A DNA stretch of 64,000 bases from Burkholderiales bacterium (GCA_027487815.1 JAIYCW010000017.1:124001-188000), one strand, 5' to 3'. Positions 44,579 to 54,093 are shown, numbered from the stretch's first letter. The notes: a model not told the origin generated them from the letters alone. Numbers and translations are program-made.

Positions 44579-44904
44579 CGCACCAAGTTCGCTTGATCGA
44601 CTATTACCGAGCCATCGAAACCACCGCGCAGAACATGCTGGACGCAGCTTCGCGGCACCACTGGGATGAAATGCAGCGCCTTGAGCAGTGCTGCAAGACC
44701 CTGATCAATGAGCTGGAGGCGCAAAAGGCCCAACTCACGGATCAAAGCGGTCTGACCCGTGAAGAGGGCGCCGAAAGGATGCAAATCATGCTGCGACTGG
44801 TAAGAATTGATGGTGCAGTCCGTCATCATGCCCAGCCGCACTCGAAAATCATCGATGGCTGGCTGGCTCCGGGGGCAGGCTCCTTAACCAGCAGTCTGCA
44901 CTAA
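44575..44904 (+). CDS. fliT: FliT-like flagellar chaperone
   Basis: About 109 residues from the ATG at 44575, which overlaps the fliS stop. Mostly helical (LIDYYRAIETTAQNMLDAAS then MQRLEQCCKTLINELEAQKA), like FliT, the FliD chaperone that in enterobacteria also inhibits FlhDC. Similarity within the family is low, so the call rests on size, helical pattern and position after fliD-fliS. Confidence 0.75.
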   Translation: MTHQVRLIDYYRAIETTAQNMLDAASRHHWDEMQRLEQCCKTLINELEAQKAQLTDQSGLTREEGAERMQIMLRLVRIDGAVRHHAQPHSKIIDGWLAPGAGSLTSSLH

Positions 44905-44917
44905 CCGCAAACCAGCC

Positions 44918-45370
44918 ATGCCATCCACATCAGTTATGCCGGGTGCCAAACCGAAGAGTGCGATCCCGAGCAGAATCCAACGGCGCGAAGGGTTTCGGGT
45001 TGAGCCCTTATCCAGCGAACCGGTAAGCTGTGTAGTGCGCAATGCAGTTAACGAAGAGCTGCATTTACCTGTGCTGGATTTTTCAGCTGTCGGAGTCGCG
45101 GTGTTGTGGCCGCCCCAAGCACTTGGTTTACTCAAGCCCGGGATCAGTTGGCCACATTGCCGCATTGAATTCGGCCTTCGCATAGCGCTGCCCTGCGAAC
45201 TTGTACCAAAACAGATCAGCGAGCCCCTCAAGGCATTTGGTGGGGCCGTGCGCGTAGGCATGGCCTATGTGCATCTGGCTTCAGAAGCCGAACGCATGCT
45301 TCAAATTGCAGTGATGGATATCGAGCGCAAACAACGCGCTTTGCGGCAGGCGGCTCAGGCCGAAGTCTGA
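44918..45370 (+). CDS. PilZ-domain protein, possible flagellar brake
   Basis: 150 residues, cytosolic. The c-di-GMP-binding signature of PilZ is present: R23-EGF-R27 (RxxxR) and D54-FSAVG (DxSxxG). The end, VGMAYVHLASEAERMLQIAV, resembles the PilZ C-terminus of YcgR-type brakes, but no YcgR N-terminal domain is present. It lies 13 bp after fliT, so it is probably transcribed with fliS-fliT from the sigma-28 promoter. Predicted to couple c-di-GMP level to motor behaviour. The second Met (44936) could also be the start; neither has a clear Shine-Dalgarno. Confidence 0.82.
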   Translation: MPSTSVMPGAKPKSAIPSRIQRREGFRVEPLSSEPVSCVVRNAVNEELHLPVLDFSAVGVAVLWPPQALGLLKPGISWPHCRIEFGLRIALPCELVPKQISEPLKAFGGAVRVGMAYVHLASEAERMLQIAVMDIERKQRALRQAAQAEV

Positions 45371-45386
45371 GGCGAGATCATAGAAC

Positions 45387-45692
45387 CTAGACGGGCATAT
45401 TCATGATGTCGGTGTAGGCCGACACCAGGCGGTTCCTGACGGTGACTGCAGCCTGAAATCCAATCTGGGATTTCTGCATCGCGATCATGGTTTGCTCGAG
45501 TGAGACGTTCGGGTTACCCGTCTGAAACTGTTGCTGCAGGCCCGAGGACTCGGCCTGCGCCTGACTCACCGACTTCAATGCGGCATCAAGCGCTTTCGAG
45601 AATCCCGGCCCGGAGCTGGCTCCCGCAGCAGGCTTCAGGCCCTGGGCCTGGCTGAGCTGTCCGACCAGTGAAGTGGCGAGTTTTACATCCAT
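45387..45692 (-). CDS. fliE: Flagellar hook-basal body adaptor FliE
   Basis: Connects the MS ring and rod, 101 residues. The C-terminal half is conserved: QTGNPNVSLEQTMIAMQKSQ then IGFQAAVTVRNRLVSAYTDI. Transcribed divergently from fliF, sharing a regulatory region with an FlhDC-box-like repeat. Its 3' end is convergent with the PilZ gene (16 bp apart). Confidence 0.95.
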   Translation of the reverse strand: MDVKLATSLVGQLSQAQGLKPAAGASSGPGFSKALDAALKSVSQAQAESSGLQQQFQTGNPNVSLEQTMIAMQKSQIGFQAAVTVRNRLVSAYTDIMNMPV

Positions 45693-45721
45693 GTCTCCAC
45701 TTTAGCCAATGCGCCCGCGGC

Positions 45722-45766
45722 AAAAGCCCGAATAAACCGGTCAAGCAGGCGTTATTTCAAAGCTTT
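45722..45766. promoter_or_regulatory. Candidate FlhDC-binding box between fliE and fliF
   Basis: Left part AAAAGCCCGAATAAACCG (45722-45739), 10-base spacer (45740-45749), right part CGTTATTTCAAAGCTTT (45750-45766). The right half carries CGTTATTT, an exact inverse match of AAATAACG in the enteric FlhD4C2 box, and the 10-bp separation fits the 10-12 rule. The left half is weaker. Binding is inferred. Confidence 0.5.
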
Positions 45767-45788
45767 GTTTGCTCAAGGCAATCGAATA

Positions 45789-47450
45789 ATGGCCGATATG
45801 GACACTACTCTTGGAAACGCCAATGGCGCGGGCTCGGCAAACAACCTCTCGGGGCTGTTGCAGGGTATGGGTAACAAACTCTGGCTGATGGCAGGCATGG
45901 CCGCCTTGGCAGGCACGATCGTAGCCGCCGCGATGTGGAGCCGAACACCGGACTACAAGGTGCTGTTTGCCAACCTCAACGACCGCGATGGCGGCACGGT
46001 GCTTGCGACCCTTTCGCAGATGAATATTCCGTACAAGTTTGCGGATGGCGGAAGCGCAATCCTCGTGCCTGCCGATCAGGTGCATGGCGCGCGATTGAAA
46101 CTGGCTTCCCAGGGAATCCCCAAGGGCGGCACGGTCGGTTTCGAATTGATGGAAAGCCAAAAATTCGGCGTCACCCAATTCCAGGAGCGCCTGAACTTCC
46201 AGCGTGGACTTGAGGGGGAACTTGCGCGATCCATGATGTCAGTGGCGGCGGTTCAGAATGCCCGGGTGCACCTGGCGTTGCCAAGCCAATCAGGTTTCTT
46301 GCGCGATCAGCTCAAACCTTCAGCCTCAGTGCTGGTGACCCTGCACAGCGGCCGAAGCCTGGAGCGTCAGCAGATCGCAGGCATCGTGCATCTGGTCTCG
46401 TCTTCGGTGCCAGACATGAGTCCCAAGCAGGTCTCGGTGGTGGATCAGAATGGCAATCTGCTGGCCCCCCAGGACGGCACTGCCCAACAAGGCCTGGATG
46501 CAAGCCAGCTGGGCTATGTTCGCCAGATTGAAACCGTGATGCTGCAACGTGTGGTGGATCTGGTCGAACCGATTGTGGGTAAAGGCAACGTCCGCGTGCA
46601 GGTCAGTGCGGATGTCGACTTCACCCAAACCGAATCCACAGCGGAAGAATACAAACCCAATCAGGGCAAGGATGCACCAGCCACGGTTCGCAGCCAGCAG
46701 GTCTCGGAGAACAACGCACGTGACGGGGCTGCAGGCGGAGCACCGCAAGGCATTCCAGGGGCCCTGTCCAATCAGCCTCCGGCACCAAGCACTGCTCCAG
46801 TGAATGCTCCCGCACAACCGACTGCAGCGGCTGCAACTTCAGGAGCTGGCGCGGCTTCCGGGGCTGCGGGCACGTCGCGCCGCGACTCGGTGACTAACTT
46901 TGAAGTCGATAAAACCACCCGCGTGACCCGTAACGCCACCGGTCAAGTCAAGCGACTCACCGCCGCGGTATTGATCAATCATCGCAAGCAGGTCGACAAG
47001 GCCGGCAAGGTCACCATGGTGCCTTTGGCCGATAAAGAGATCGAGTCAATCACCGCGCTGGTGAAGGAAGCCCTCGGCATGTCCAAGGACCGTGGCGATT
47101 CGCTCAATGTCCTGAACACCGCATTCAGCGTTGAGGAAGCACCCAAGATCGATCCGATTCCGTTGTGGAAGGACCCCGAAATTCTCGCGATGCTGGGCAC
47201 AGCGGGGCGGCACGTCGGTGTGATTCTGCTTGGCCTGCTCATTATCACCATGGTGGTAAGACCGGCCATGAAGCAACTCAACATTCAGCCTCCTGCACGG
47301 GTTAACCAATCAGTCTCCAATGATGTCGCGCTGCCCGCCCCGGTACCCACCAATGCCGCCGGACAGCCTGTGGATGTGTTGAAACTGGCCCGTGATGACC
47401 CGGCCATGGTGGCCAATGTTGTGCGCTCCTGGGTGACCAAGGATGCCTGA
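45789..47450 (+). CDS. fliF: Flagellar MS-ring protein FliF
   Basis: Inner-membrane ring scaffold, 553 residues from the ATG at 45789; in-frame sequence upstream lies in the regulatory region. Two transmembrane helices (about 28-48 and 475-495) flank the periplasmic ring-building domains (DRDGGTVLATLSQMNIPYKF; LKPSASVLVTLHSGR). An Ala/Pro-rich disordered stretch near 325-370 is usual. The C-terminal tail (DVLKLARDDPAMVANVVRSW) binds FliG. It overlaps fliG by 8 nt. Confidence 0.96.
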   Translation: MADMDTTLGNANGAGSANNLSGLLQGMGNKLWLMAGMAALAGTIVAAAMWSRTPDYKVLFANLNDRDGGTVLATLSQMNIPYKFADGGSAILVPADQVHGARLKLASQGIPKGGTVGFELMESQKFGVTQFQERLNFQRGLEGELARSMMSVAAVQNARVHLALPSQSGFLRDQLKPSASVLVTLHSGRSLERQQIAGIVHLVSSSVPDMSPKQVSVVDQNGNLLAPQDGTAQQGLDASQLGYVRQIETVMLQRVVDLVEPIVGKGNVRVQVSADVDFTQTESTAEEYKPNQGKDAPATVRSQQVSENNARDGAAGGAPQGIPGALSNQPPAPSTAPVNAPAQPTAAAATSGAGAASGAAGTSRRDSVTNFEVDKTTRVTRNATGQVKRLTAAVLINHRKQVDKAGKVTMVPLADKEIESITALVKEALGMSKDRGDSLNVLNTAFSVEEAPKIDPIPLWKDPEILAMLGTAGRHVGVILLGLLIITMVVRPAMKQLNIQPPARVNQSVSNDVALPAPVPTNAAGQPVDVLKLARDDPAMVANVVRSWVTKDA

Positions 47451-48444
47451 TACCGATGTTGATGATGCCGCCATCCTGCTGATGGCCATGGGCGCCGAAG
47501 CGGCTGCAGAAGTTTTCAAGCAGCTCAGCCCCAAGGAAGTGCAGGCCATCGGTGAAGTGATGGCCACCCTGCGCACGACCAGCAATGAGCGGGTTGAAGA
47601 GGTGCTCAAACGCTTCGAGGCTCAAGCGAGCACCAGCCGCTCGCTGGTGGACGACAATGACCAGTATGTGCGGGATGTGCTGAGCCGGGCGCTGGGCGAA
47701 GACAAGGCCGGCATGTTGCTTGACCGCATCTTGCAGGGGGGCGATGTTTCAGGGATTGAATCGCTGAAATGGATGGATCCTGATTCGATCGCCGAGCTGA
47801 TTCGCAATGAGCATCCACAAATTGTGGCCTCGATTCTGGTGCATCTGGAACGCGATCATGCCGCAGCAATACTCGCGAAATTCACCGACCGGATGCGGGC
47901 AGATGTGCTGATGCGTGTGGCCACACTGGACGGCATTCAGCCCACCGCCCTGCGCGAGCTCAATGAAGTGCTCACCAAAGTGCTGGCCGGTGGCGATCGG
48001 ATTCGCAAGACCGCGCTGGGAGGCATCAAGCCGGTTGCCGAGATCATGAACTTTATCCCAGGCTCCATGGAAGCCGGGATCATGGATGCCATCCGTGGTC
48101 AGAATGAAGAGCTGGCGCAAAAGATTGCCGACAACATGTTCACCTTCGAGGATCTGATGAAACTCGATGACAAAGCGATCCAGTTGCTGTTGCGTGAAGT
48201 GCAGAGCGACCAGTTGATTGTGGCGCTCAAAGGGGCTCCAAGCGAAATGCGCGACAAGATATTCAAGAACATGAGCGCACGGGCTGCAGAAACCCTCAAG
48301 GAAGATCTCGAATCCCGCGGGCCAATGCGTTTGTCCGAGGTCGAAGCCGAGCAAAAAGCCATCATGAAGGTGGTTCGCAAACTCGCCGAGGATGGTCAGA
48401 TCGCGCTCAGCTCGGGAGGCGGCGGTGATGATGCCTTCGTCTAA
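47443..48444 (+). CDS. fliG: Flagellar rotor switch protein FliG
   Basis: Torque-generating rotor protein, 333 residues. The N-terminal domain (ILLMAMGAEAAAEVFKQLSP) binds FliF. The middle has NEHPQIVASILVHLERDHAA. The C-terminal domain, with torque-helix charged residues, includes FEDLMKLDDKAIQLLLREVQ. The start lies within the fliF end, indicating translational coupling. Confidence 0.97.
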   Translation: MPDTDVDDAAILLMAMGAEAAAEVFKQLSPKEVQAIGEVMATLRTTSNERVEEVLKRFEAQASTSRSLVDDNDQYVRDVLSRALGEDKAGMLLDRILQGGDVSGIESLKWMDPDSIAELIRNEHPQIVASILVHLERDHAAAILAKFTDRMRADVLMRVATLDGIQPTALRELNEVLTKVLAGGDRIRKTALGGIKPVAEIMNFIPGSMEAGIMDAIRGQNEELAQKIADNMFTFEDLMKLDDKAIQLLLREVQSDQLIVALKGAPSEMRDKIFKNMSARAAETLKEDLESRGPMRLSEVEAEQKAIMKVVRKLAEDGQIALSSGGGGDDAFV

Positions 48445-49072
48445 TAAACCCACAGCGCAAATCGTCCGCTCAGAGCAGATTCAATCCGAGCGCAGCTTCC
48501 CGATGCGCTCGCTTGGGACTCGCGGTGCAAACGGCGAGAACCCGCAAGCCAGTGACCGTGACTCGTTTGAAGCAGGCTATCTGCAGGGGCTGGCGCGAGG
48601 CCGGGCCCAGGCACTCGCCCAACTTGAGGAGCAGGAGCAAGCGCGATCTGCACGCCTGGGTCAAAGTCTCGAACAACATATCGATGCGCTTGCAACCAGC
48701 ATCCGGGCCGAGTTCGCAGCCGCAGAACAGCATCTTGCGCAGCAGCTCACCGAGCTGGCGCTAGGCGTGGCCAAGCGGGTTTTGGCACATCAACTGCAAG
48801 TCGAACCAGCCACCGTGGTCAGTGTGGTGCAGGAGATCCTGAGTGATATCGCGCCCAATCCTTTGCCCGGGCAACTGGTCGTCAATCCACAAGATGCTGA
48901 ACTGATTCGATTGCATTGCGCCGCACTTCTCGAGCGCCACCACCTTGATGTAGTGCCCGACAGCAGAATTCAGCCAGGAGGCTGCAAGATTCACCATACC
49001 AGCCTGGATATCGACAGCACCATTGAAACCCGATGGGATCGCGCAACCTTTTCATTGCGGGCGCAAGACTGA
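48428..49072 (+). CDS. fliH: Flagellar export ATPase regulator FliH
   Basis: Stalk protein that binds FliI, about 214 residues from the ATG at 48428; GGGAGG (48414-48419) is 8 nt upstream and a second ATG follows directly. The start overlaps the fliG end by 17 nt. Gly-rich [16 protein letters not shown] repeats (GxxxG-type) and an ATPase stalk-like C-terminus are typical of FliH. Its stop overlaps the fliI start (TGATG). Confidence 0.92.
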   Translation: MMPSSNKPTAQIVRSEQIQSERSFPMRSLGTRGANGENPQASDRDSFEAGYLQGLARGRAQALAQLEEQEQARSARLGQSLEQHIDALATSIRAEFAAAEQHLAQQLTELALGVAKRVLAHQLQVEPATVVSVVQEILSDIAPNPLPGQLVVNPQDAELIRLHCAALLERHHLDVVPDSRIQPGGCKIHHTSLDIDSTIETRWDRATFSLRAQD

Positions 49073-50484
49073 TGCTCGGCACTGACACTGCTCCCAACCG
49101 GTGGCAACGGCTTTTCACACGCCAGCAGGAGTTTCTCGGCGCTCAGCGCACCGCGTTGAAATGCGGCAAGCTGATACGGGTCAACGGCATGATGCTCGAA
49201 GTGGCCGGGCTGCAGGCACCATTGGGGGCAATCGTTGATATCGATAAGGTCGAAGGCGAAGTCGTCGGATTTAATCAGGATCGCCTCTACGTGATGCCGA
49301 TTGAAGATACCGTTGGCCTGGGCCAAGGGGCCAGGGTGAAGCTACGTGAAGCAGCATTACTCCCCCCAACACTCAATCAGGCTGGCCATACCGGGCGACG
49401 CGCTACAGACCTGATGCGCCATTTGCCGCTTGGCCTCGGTTTGCTGGGGCGGGTCGTCGATGCCAGGGGCCTGCCACTGGATGGCAAGGGGGCGCTTGCA
49501 CAGGTCGAACGCCAACCCATCCACCGGCGCACGATCAACGCCATGCAGCGGCAGCCTGTGCGTGAGCCACTCGATACTGGCGTGCGCGCTATCAATAGCC
49601 TGCTCAGTGTGGGTTTGGGTCAGCGCTTGGGCTTATTCGCAGGCCCCGGTGTGGGCAAGAGCGTGCTGATGGGCATGATGGCGCGCTACACCTCTGCAGA
49701 CGTGACCGTAGTGGGTCTGGTCGGCGAGCGGGGACGCGAGGTCAAGGAGTTCATTGAGGACATTCTGGGTGAATCCGGCTTGGCGCGTAGCGTGGTTGTA
49801 GCCGCGCCTGCGGATAGTTCGCCGATTCTCAGGCTGCAGGGTGCGAGCTATGCCACTGCGATCGCCGAGTACTACCGCGATCAAGGCCTGAATGTTTTAT
49901 TGCTGATGGACTCACTTACCCGATATGCGATGGCAGCGCGCGAAATCGCATTGGCAGTCGGTGAGGCACCTGCCACCAAAGGCTACCCAGCTTCAGTATT
50001 TGCCCGCTTGCCACAACTGGTTGAGCGCACTGGCAACGGTATCAATGGCGTGGGTTCGATCACCGCGATTTATACGGTACTTGCTGAAGGTGATGATCAG
50101 AATGATCCCATTGCCGATGCGGCACGATCATTTCTGGACGGCCATTTTGTGTTGTCCCGCACCCTTGCAGATTCGGGGCACTATCCAGCGATTGATGTGG
50201 AGCAGTCCATCTCGCGGGTGATGAGCGCTGTTACCACTGCACGTGAGCAACTGCTTGCGCGCAAGTTTCGCGAGCTCTGGTCAAGCTATCAAAACAGCCG
50301 TGACTTGATCATGGTGGGGGCTTATGTTCCGGGCAGTGATCTGCGCACCGATCAGGCGATACAGCTTTACCCTCAGATGCAGCAGTTTTTGCAGCAATCC
50401 GTGAGTGAGCCCGCTTCCTGGCAGCGTTCACAAGCCAGCCTCGAAGAGCTGGTCGGCCCCTTGCTTGAGTCCGAGGTACGTTGA
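49072..50484 (+). CDS. fliI: Flagellum-specific export ATPase FliI
   Basis: Hexameric ATPase of the flagellar export apparatus, 470 residues from the ATG overlapping the fliH stop. Walker A GPGVGKS at 191-197, Walker [14 protein letters not shown], and the signature [19 protein letters not shown]. Homologous to the F1 beta subunit. Followed by fliJ with the same TGATG overlap. Confidence 0.97.
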   Translation: MLGTDTAPNRWQRLFTRQQEFLGAQRTALKCGKLIRVNGMMLEVAGLQAPLGAIVDIDKVEGEVVGFNQDRLYVMPIEDTVGLGQGARVKLREAALLPPTLNQAGHTGRRATDLMRHLPLGLGLLGRVVDARGLPLDGKGALAQVERQPIHRRTINAMQRQPVREPLDTGVRAINSLLSVGLGQRLGLFAGPGVGKSVLMGMMARYTSADVTVVGLVGERGREVKEFIEDILGESGLARSVVVAAPADSSPILRLQGASYATAIAEYYRDQGLNVLLLMDSLTRYAMAAREIALAVGEAPATKGYPASVFARLPQLVERTGNGINGVGSITAIYTVLAEGDDQNDPIADAARSFLDGHFVLSRTLADSGHYPAIDVEQSISRVMSAVTTAREQLLARKFRELWSSYQNSRDLIMVGAYVPGSDLRTDQAIQLYPQMQQFLQQSVSEPASWQRSQASLEELVGPLLESEVR

Positions 50485-50933
50485 TGAAACCCCGCACCCT
50501 GCAGCTATTGATTGATCTGGAGCAGCGGCGCCTGGATCAAGCGCAAACCGCCTTTGCACAAATGCAATCTGCGTATCAGCAAGCCGTATTGCAAACCAGG
50601 CAACTGGAAGGCTATCGAGCTGACTATCAGGCCCGCTCGCCTGTGATGCAGAGTCTGCCCACACTGACTTTAAAACTGAATCAACAGGATCAGTTTCTGC
50701 AACGCCTGACCGAAGCCTTGAATTCGCAACGCTTGAAGCAAGACGAACTGGCCGGGCATCTTCAGCATGCCCAGGCCGAGCTCGCTCATCATTTTCAACG
50801 GGTGCACGGACTCAAAAAATTGCAGGTTCTTGAACATAAGCGCGGGATCCGCCAGGAGGCCCGGCTTGAACAACTCCAGCTGGACGAACGCGCCAGCCAT
50901 CGTCACTTCCATTCCCATCAGGCCCTCACATGA
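50484..50933 (+). CDS. fliJ: Flagellar export protein FliJ
   Basis: Coiled-coil central stalk and general chaperone of the export ATPase, 149 residues, usual size. Almost all helix, rich in Gln, Leu and Arg (LEQRRLDQAQTAFAQMQSAY). The ATG at 50484 overlaps the fliI stop. Similarity in this family is low; identity rests on the coiled coil and position between fliI and fliK. Confidence 0.9.
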   Translation: MKPRTLQLLIDLEQRRLDQAQTAFAQMQSAYQQAVLQTRQLEGYRADYQARSPVMQSLPTLTLKLNQQDQFLQRLTEALNSQRLKQDELAGHLQHAQAELAHHFQRVHGLKKLQVLEHKRGIRQEARLEQLQLDERASHRHFHSHQALT

Positions 50934-52372
50934 GCTCTCTCTCCTTCAGTTTGCCGGTAGCCGAATCCCGGCCCGTCACGACCCGAAGCCCCGCAGCGAA
51001 TCCGCTAAGTACTACCGATGACAGTTTGAGTAACGAGCGTATTCAAAGTCAGCGTTTTGCCGACCAATTGGAAAGTGCCAATGCTTCACAACGGGGCCGC
51101 GAAGGCCGCGCACCCGGGGCAGACGCACGCGATTCCGAACCCCGGTCGGCTGAACCAGCCCGGGATAGTCCAGCTGCAACCCGCACCGCTGCGCGGGCGA
51201 CAAACCGCGGCGCCCAGCGGGCAGTGCGTGACACAAGCGGGCCTGGAGCAGAAAACGCAGCCGAGGTCAGCAAGTTGTCCAAAGGTGTCATCGCACAAAC
51301 CCCAACACAGACCACGGCAGGGGCTGGTATCCCCAAGGATGGCGCCCAAGGCGCCCAGGAATCCAAAGCGGATTCGGCTCTTGCCTCCAAAGACCTGGCA
51401 ACCCAGCCGGAAGCTTCAGACTCCAACAATCCAACGAGCCAGACCAAGTCCAAAGGGCCACAAAGCGCAGCACCCACTGAGCGCCCGGATACCCCCGCAC
51501 TCGATGCTTCCGCGCAAAGTAAAGCAGGCACTCAAAAGCTTCGTAACGATGGTTCAAAAGCATTGGCGAAGGCCAGCGTGCAAGGCTCAACGCTTGCGAT
51601 CAGCAGCGAGGCAAACTCGCGTGCCATTGATAATGGAATGGAGTCGGGGAAAGACAAAACAGTGTTGGCTGCATCGACCGGATCAAAATCCAGCTTCAGT
51701 ACCGAACTTGCCAGCACCTTACAAATGCTGGATCAACAACGGGCCAGCACATCGGCGTTCCTGACTAGCCCGGGATCAGCCAGTGCTTTGGCCGCATCTG
51801 GGCTCGTATCCACGGACACGACAAGCGTGTCAAGCCAAACACTGAGCAGCCTGGTCGGCGCCATGAACGCCGGGCCTACCCCTGGCATGCTTGAGCCTTC
51901 GAACCCGAGCGCCTTACCCGCCGCGATCGCTGTTCCCACGCCGGTGTTCAGCGAGCAATTCCCAAGCGCACTGGCCAGTGAGCTCCGGTTCGCCATTCAG
52001 GGCGGGATAGAGCGCGCCAGTATCACCCTGAATCCTGAAGCACTTGGTCCCATCCAGGTGGAGCTTAAACTTGAGGGCACTGAGGCGTCGGTGCAGTTTC
52101 GAGCTTTGAACAGTGAAACCCGTGACGCGGTGAATGCAACTCAGGAAGTCTTGCGGGCATTGTTGGCGGATCAGGGCCTGAGCCTGCAGCAGTTTGATGT
52201 TGGCCAGCAGTCCACATCATTTGCCCAACACTTTGGACCCAATGAGCAACGGGCACGCAGCTCAGTGACCCCGTCAGAAGCACGCTCCGAAGCCAACAAA
52301 CCCGGCGATCCCACCTTTGATACCCCCTCCCCTGCCTTTCGTCGCCATGGGCTCGTGAATTTGGTGGCCTGA
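50930..52372 (+). CDS. fliK: Flagellar hook-length control protein FliK
   Basis: Molecular ruler for hook length, 480 residues. The long N-terminal part is low complexity (Ser, Ala, Thr, Pro, Lys; about 1-330). The C-terminal substrate-switching domain (about 340-440) has ASITLNPEALGPIQVELKLE and VNATQEVLRALLADQGLSLQ, the FliK core. The start overlaps the fliJ stop (ATGA). A terminator follows. Confidence 0.93.
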   Translation: MSSLSFSLPVAESRPVTTRSPAANPLSTTDDSLSNERIQSQRFADQLESANASQRGREGRAPGADARDSEPRSAEPARDSPAATRTAARATNRGAQRAVRDTSGPGAENAAEVSKLSKGVIAQTPTQTTAGAGIPKDGAQGAQESKADSALASKDLATQPEASDSNNPTSQTKSKGPQSAAPTERPDTPALDASAQSKAGTQKLRNDGSKALAKASVQGSTLAISSEANSRAIDNGMESGKDKTVLAASTGSKSSFSTELASTLQMLDQQRASTSAFLTSPGSASALAASGLVSTDTTSVSSQTLSSLVGAMNAGPTPGMLEPSNPSALPAAIAVPTPVFSEQFPSALASELRFAIQGGIERASITLNPEALGPIQVELKLEGTEASVQFRALNSETRDAVNATQEVLRALLADQGLSLQQFDVGQQSTSFAQHFGPNEQRARSSVTPSEARSEANKPGDPTFDTPSPAFRRHGLVNLVA

Positions 52373-52388
52373 CCGATAACAAAAAGAT

Positions 52389-52412
52389 AAGGCGGTATTT
52401 ATCCGCCTTTTT
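52389..52412 (+). terminator. Terminator between fliK and fliL
   Basis: AAGGCGG (52389-52395), 7-base loop, CCGCCTT (52403-52409), then a T-run (52408-52412). It begins 17 bp after the fliK stop, so fliLMNOPQR is probably a separate transcription unit. No convincing promoter is seen in the 58 bp before fliL. Confidence 0.85.
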
Positions 52413-52470
52413 GCGAGCTTTAGTGCTGCCGGGGATATCGATAATCGATTGAAAGAACCCTGGAGCACGT

Positions 52471-53082
52471 ATGTCTGAAGCAGAGAAAGCCACCCCACCG
52501 AAAAAAAGCAAGAAAGGCCTGATCATTGCGATCGCGGCCGTATTGGTCCTGGGCGGCGGTGGCGGCGGGGCCTGGTTCTTTATGAAGGGCAAGGCCAAAG
52601 ATCCTGCGGTTGCAGAGGCTGAAGCCAAAAAAGCCGCTCAGAAATCACGCGTCTTCATGCCGCTCGATCCCTTCACAGTCAATCTGACGGGGGAAGAGGA
52701 ACGTTTTGCGCAAATCGCTTTGGTGCTTGAGCTCACCAACAACGAGACTTCCGAAGAAATCAAAGCGATCATGCCAGCGGTGCGCAACAAGCTTCTGCTG
52801 CTGCTTTCTTCCAAACAACCCCGCGAATTGTTGACACTTGAAGGCAAGCAAAAACTCGCTATTGAAATTGCTGATCAGACTGGCCGGTTGATTGGCTGGG
52901 CTCCGGCGCCTGCGAAGAAGGTCAAGGTGAAAGCACCCGATCCCGAAAAGGATACCGAGGCTTCCGAAGACAAGACAGCTGAAGCGGCCAAGGAACCGGA
53001 CACTGAAGAAGAAACGCCCAAGCCCAAAGCCAAGCCCAACCCGGTAGAACGCGTGCACTTTGCGCAGTTCATCGTTCAGTAA
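52471..53082 (+). CDS. fliL: Flagellar basal-body protein FliL with a charged insertion
   Basis: Stator-associated membrane protein, 203 residues, longer than common FliL (about 155-175). N-terminal transmembrane helix about 17-38 with a Gly run. The periplasmic domain has FTVNLTGEEERFAQIALVLE and the usual end VHFAQFIVQ. Between them (about 146-190) is a Lys/Glu/Pro/Ala-rich low-complexity insertion. GGAG lies 5 nt before the ATG. First gene of fliLMNOPQR. Confidence 0.93.
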   Translation: MSEAEKATPPKKSKKGLIIAIAAVLVLGGGGGGAWFFMKGKAKDPAVAEAEAKKAAQKSRVFMPLDPFTVNLTGEEERFAQIALVLELTNNETSEEIKAIMPAVRNKLLLLLSSKQPRELLTLEGKQKLAIEIADQTGRLIGWAPAPAKKVKVKAPDPEKDTEASEDKTAEAAKEPDTEEETPKPKAKPNPVERVHFAQFIVQ

Positions 53083-53088
53083 GCGCAT

Positions 53089-54090
53089 ATGGCCGACCAG
53101 TTTCTTTCTCAAGACGAAGTCGATGCTCTGCTGACTGGCGTCAACGGTGATACGGCTGTCGAGGAGACCAATGAGCCTCTCGAAGGCCCTCAAGCTTACG
53201 ACCTTGGCAAATCGGAGCGTATCGTTCGCGGCAGGATGCCCACGCTGGAAATCATCCATGATCGCTTCTCACGGGGGCTTCGGGTCGGGCTGTTCAACTT
53301 CATGCGCCGCAATCCCGAGGTGTCGGTCGGACAGGTGAAGGTTCAGAAGTATTCCGACTTTCTGCGCAACATCAGTGTGCCTACCAATATCAATCTGATG
53401 GCGATCAAGCCCCTGCGCGGCAATGGCTTGCTGATCTGCGAGCCTCAACTTATCTTCAGCATCATCGATAGCCTGTTTGGAGGCAACGGTGAATTTCCCA
53501 CCCGTATCGAAGGCCGTGAGTTTTCACCCACGGAGAATCGCATCATTGAGCGTGTGGTTGAAGTGATCTCCCTGGCCTATGGCAAAGCCTGGTCTTCGGT
53601 GTATCCGCTGACCCTTGAATATCAACGCTCGGAAATGCAACCTCAATTAGCCAGTGTGGCCACGCCCAGCGAAGTTGTGGTCACCGCAAGCTTTGCGGTG
53701 GAACTGGGCGAGAGCGGTGGTCATGTCCACCTGTGCATTCCCTATTCAGTCCTCGAGCCAATACGCGAGGTGCTTTACTCAAGCACCAACGGTGAGGCGG
53801 GCGCCTCGGATCGACGCTGGGTTGGCATGCTCACCCAGCAAATCAAAACCGCACAGGTACAACTCGCTGTTGATCTGGCCACAACCGAGCTGACGGTGCG
53901 CGACCTGACCTCACTGAAGGTAGGAGACTTCATCGCATTGCCGTTAAGCCGCACGGTTCAGGCCAAGGTTGATAACGTTCCGGTGTTCGATTGCCAATAC
54001 GGCACCAGCAACAATCATTATTCGGTGCGCGTTGATCGCATCATCACTCTCGAAGAAGAACATCAGCAGGGCAAGCACAATGAGCGATAA
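53089..54090 (+). CDS. fliM: Flagellar motor switch protein FliM
   Basis: C-ring protein that binds CheY-P, 333 residues. The N-terminal CheY-binding peptide (QFLSQDEVDALLTGVNGD) is intact. The middle CheC-like domain contains NLMAIKPLRGNGLLICEPQL and the FliN-like SpoA C-terminus includes LTVRDLTSLKVGDFIALPLS. It is 6 bp after fliL and 3 bp before fliN. Confidence 0.97.
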   Translation: MADQFLSQDEVDALLTGVNGDTAVEETNEPLEGPQAYDLGKSERIVRGRMPTLEIIHDRFSRGLRVGLFNFMRRNPEVSVGQVKVQKYSDFLRNISVPTNINLMAIKPLRGNGLLICEPQLIFSIIDSLFGGNGEFPTRIEGREFSPTENRIIERVVEVISLAYGKAWSSVYPLTLEYQRSEMQPQLASVATPSEVVVTASFAVELGESGGHVHLCIPYSVLEPIREVLYSSTNGEAGASDRRWVGMLTQQIKTAQVQLAVDLATTELTVRDLTSLKVGDFIALPLSRTVQAKVDNVPVFDCQYGTSNNHYSVRVDRIITLEEEHQQGKHNER

Positions 54091-54093
54091 CCA

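Noticed and set aside
52372-52379. ACCGATAA right after the fliK stop, resembling a sigma-28 -10 box for fliL
   Set aside because: No -35 match at the required distance (TCGT), and a terminator lies between it and fliL.
52421-52444. TTTA...ATCGATAA before fliL as a sigma-28 promoter
   Set aside because: Both boxes have several mismatches and the spacing is one base short. Too weak to list as a feature.
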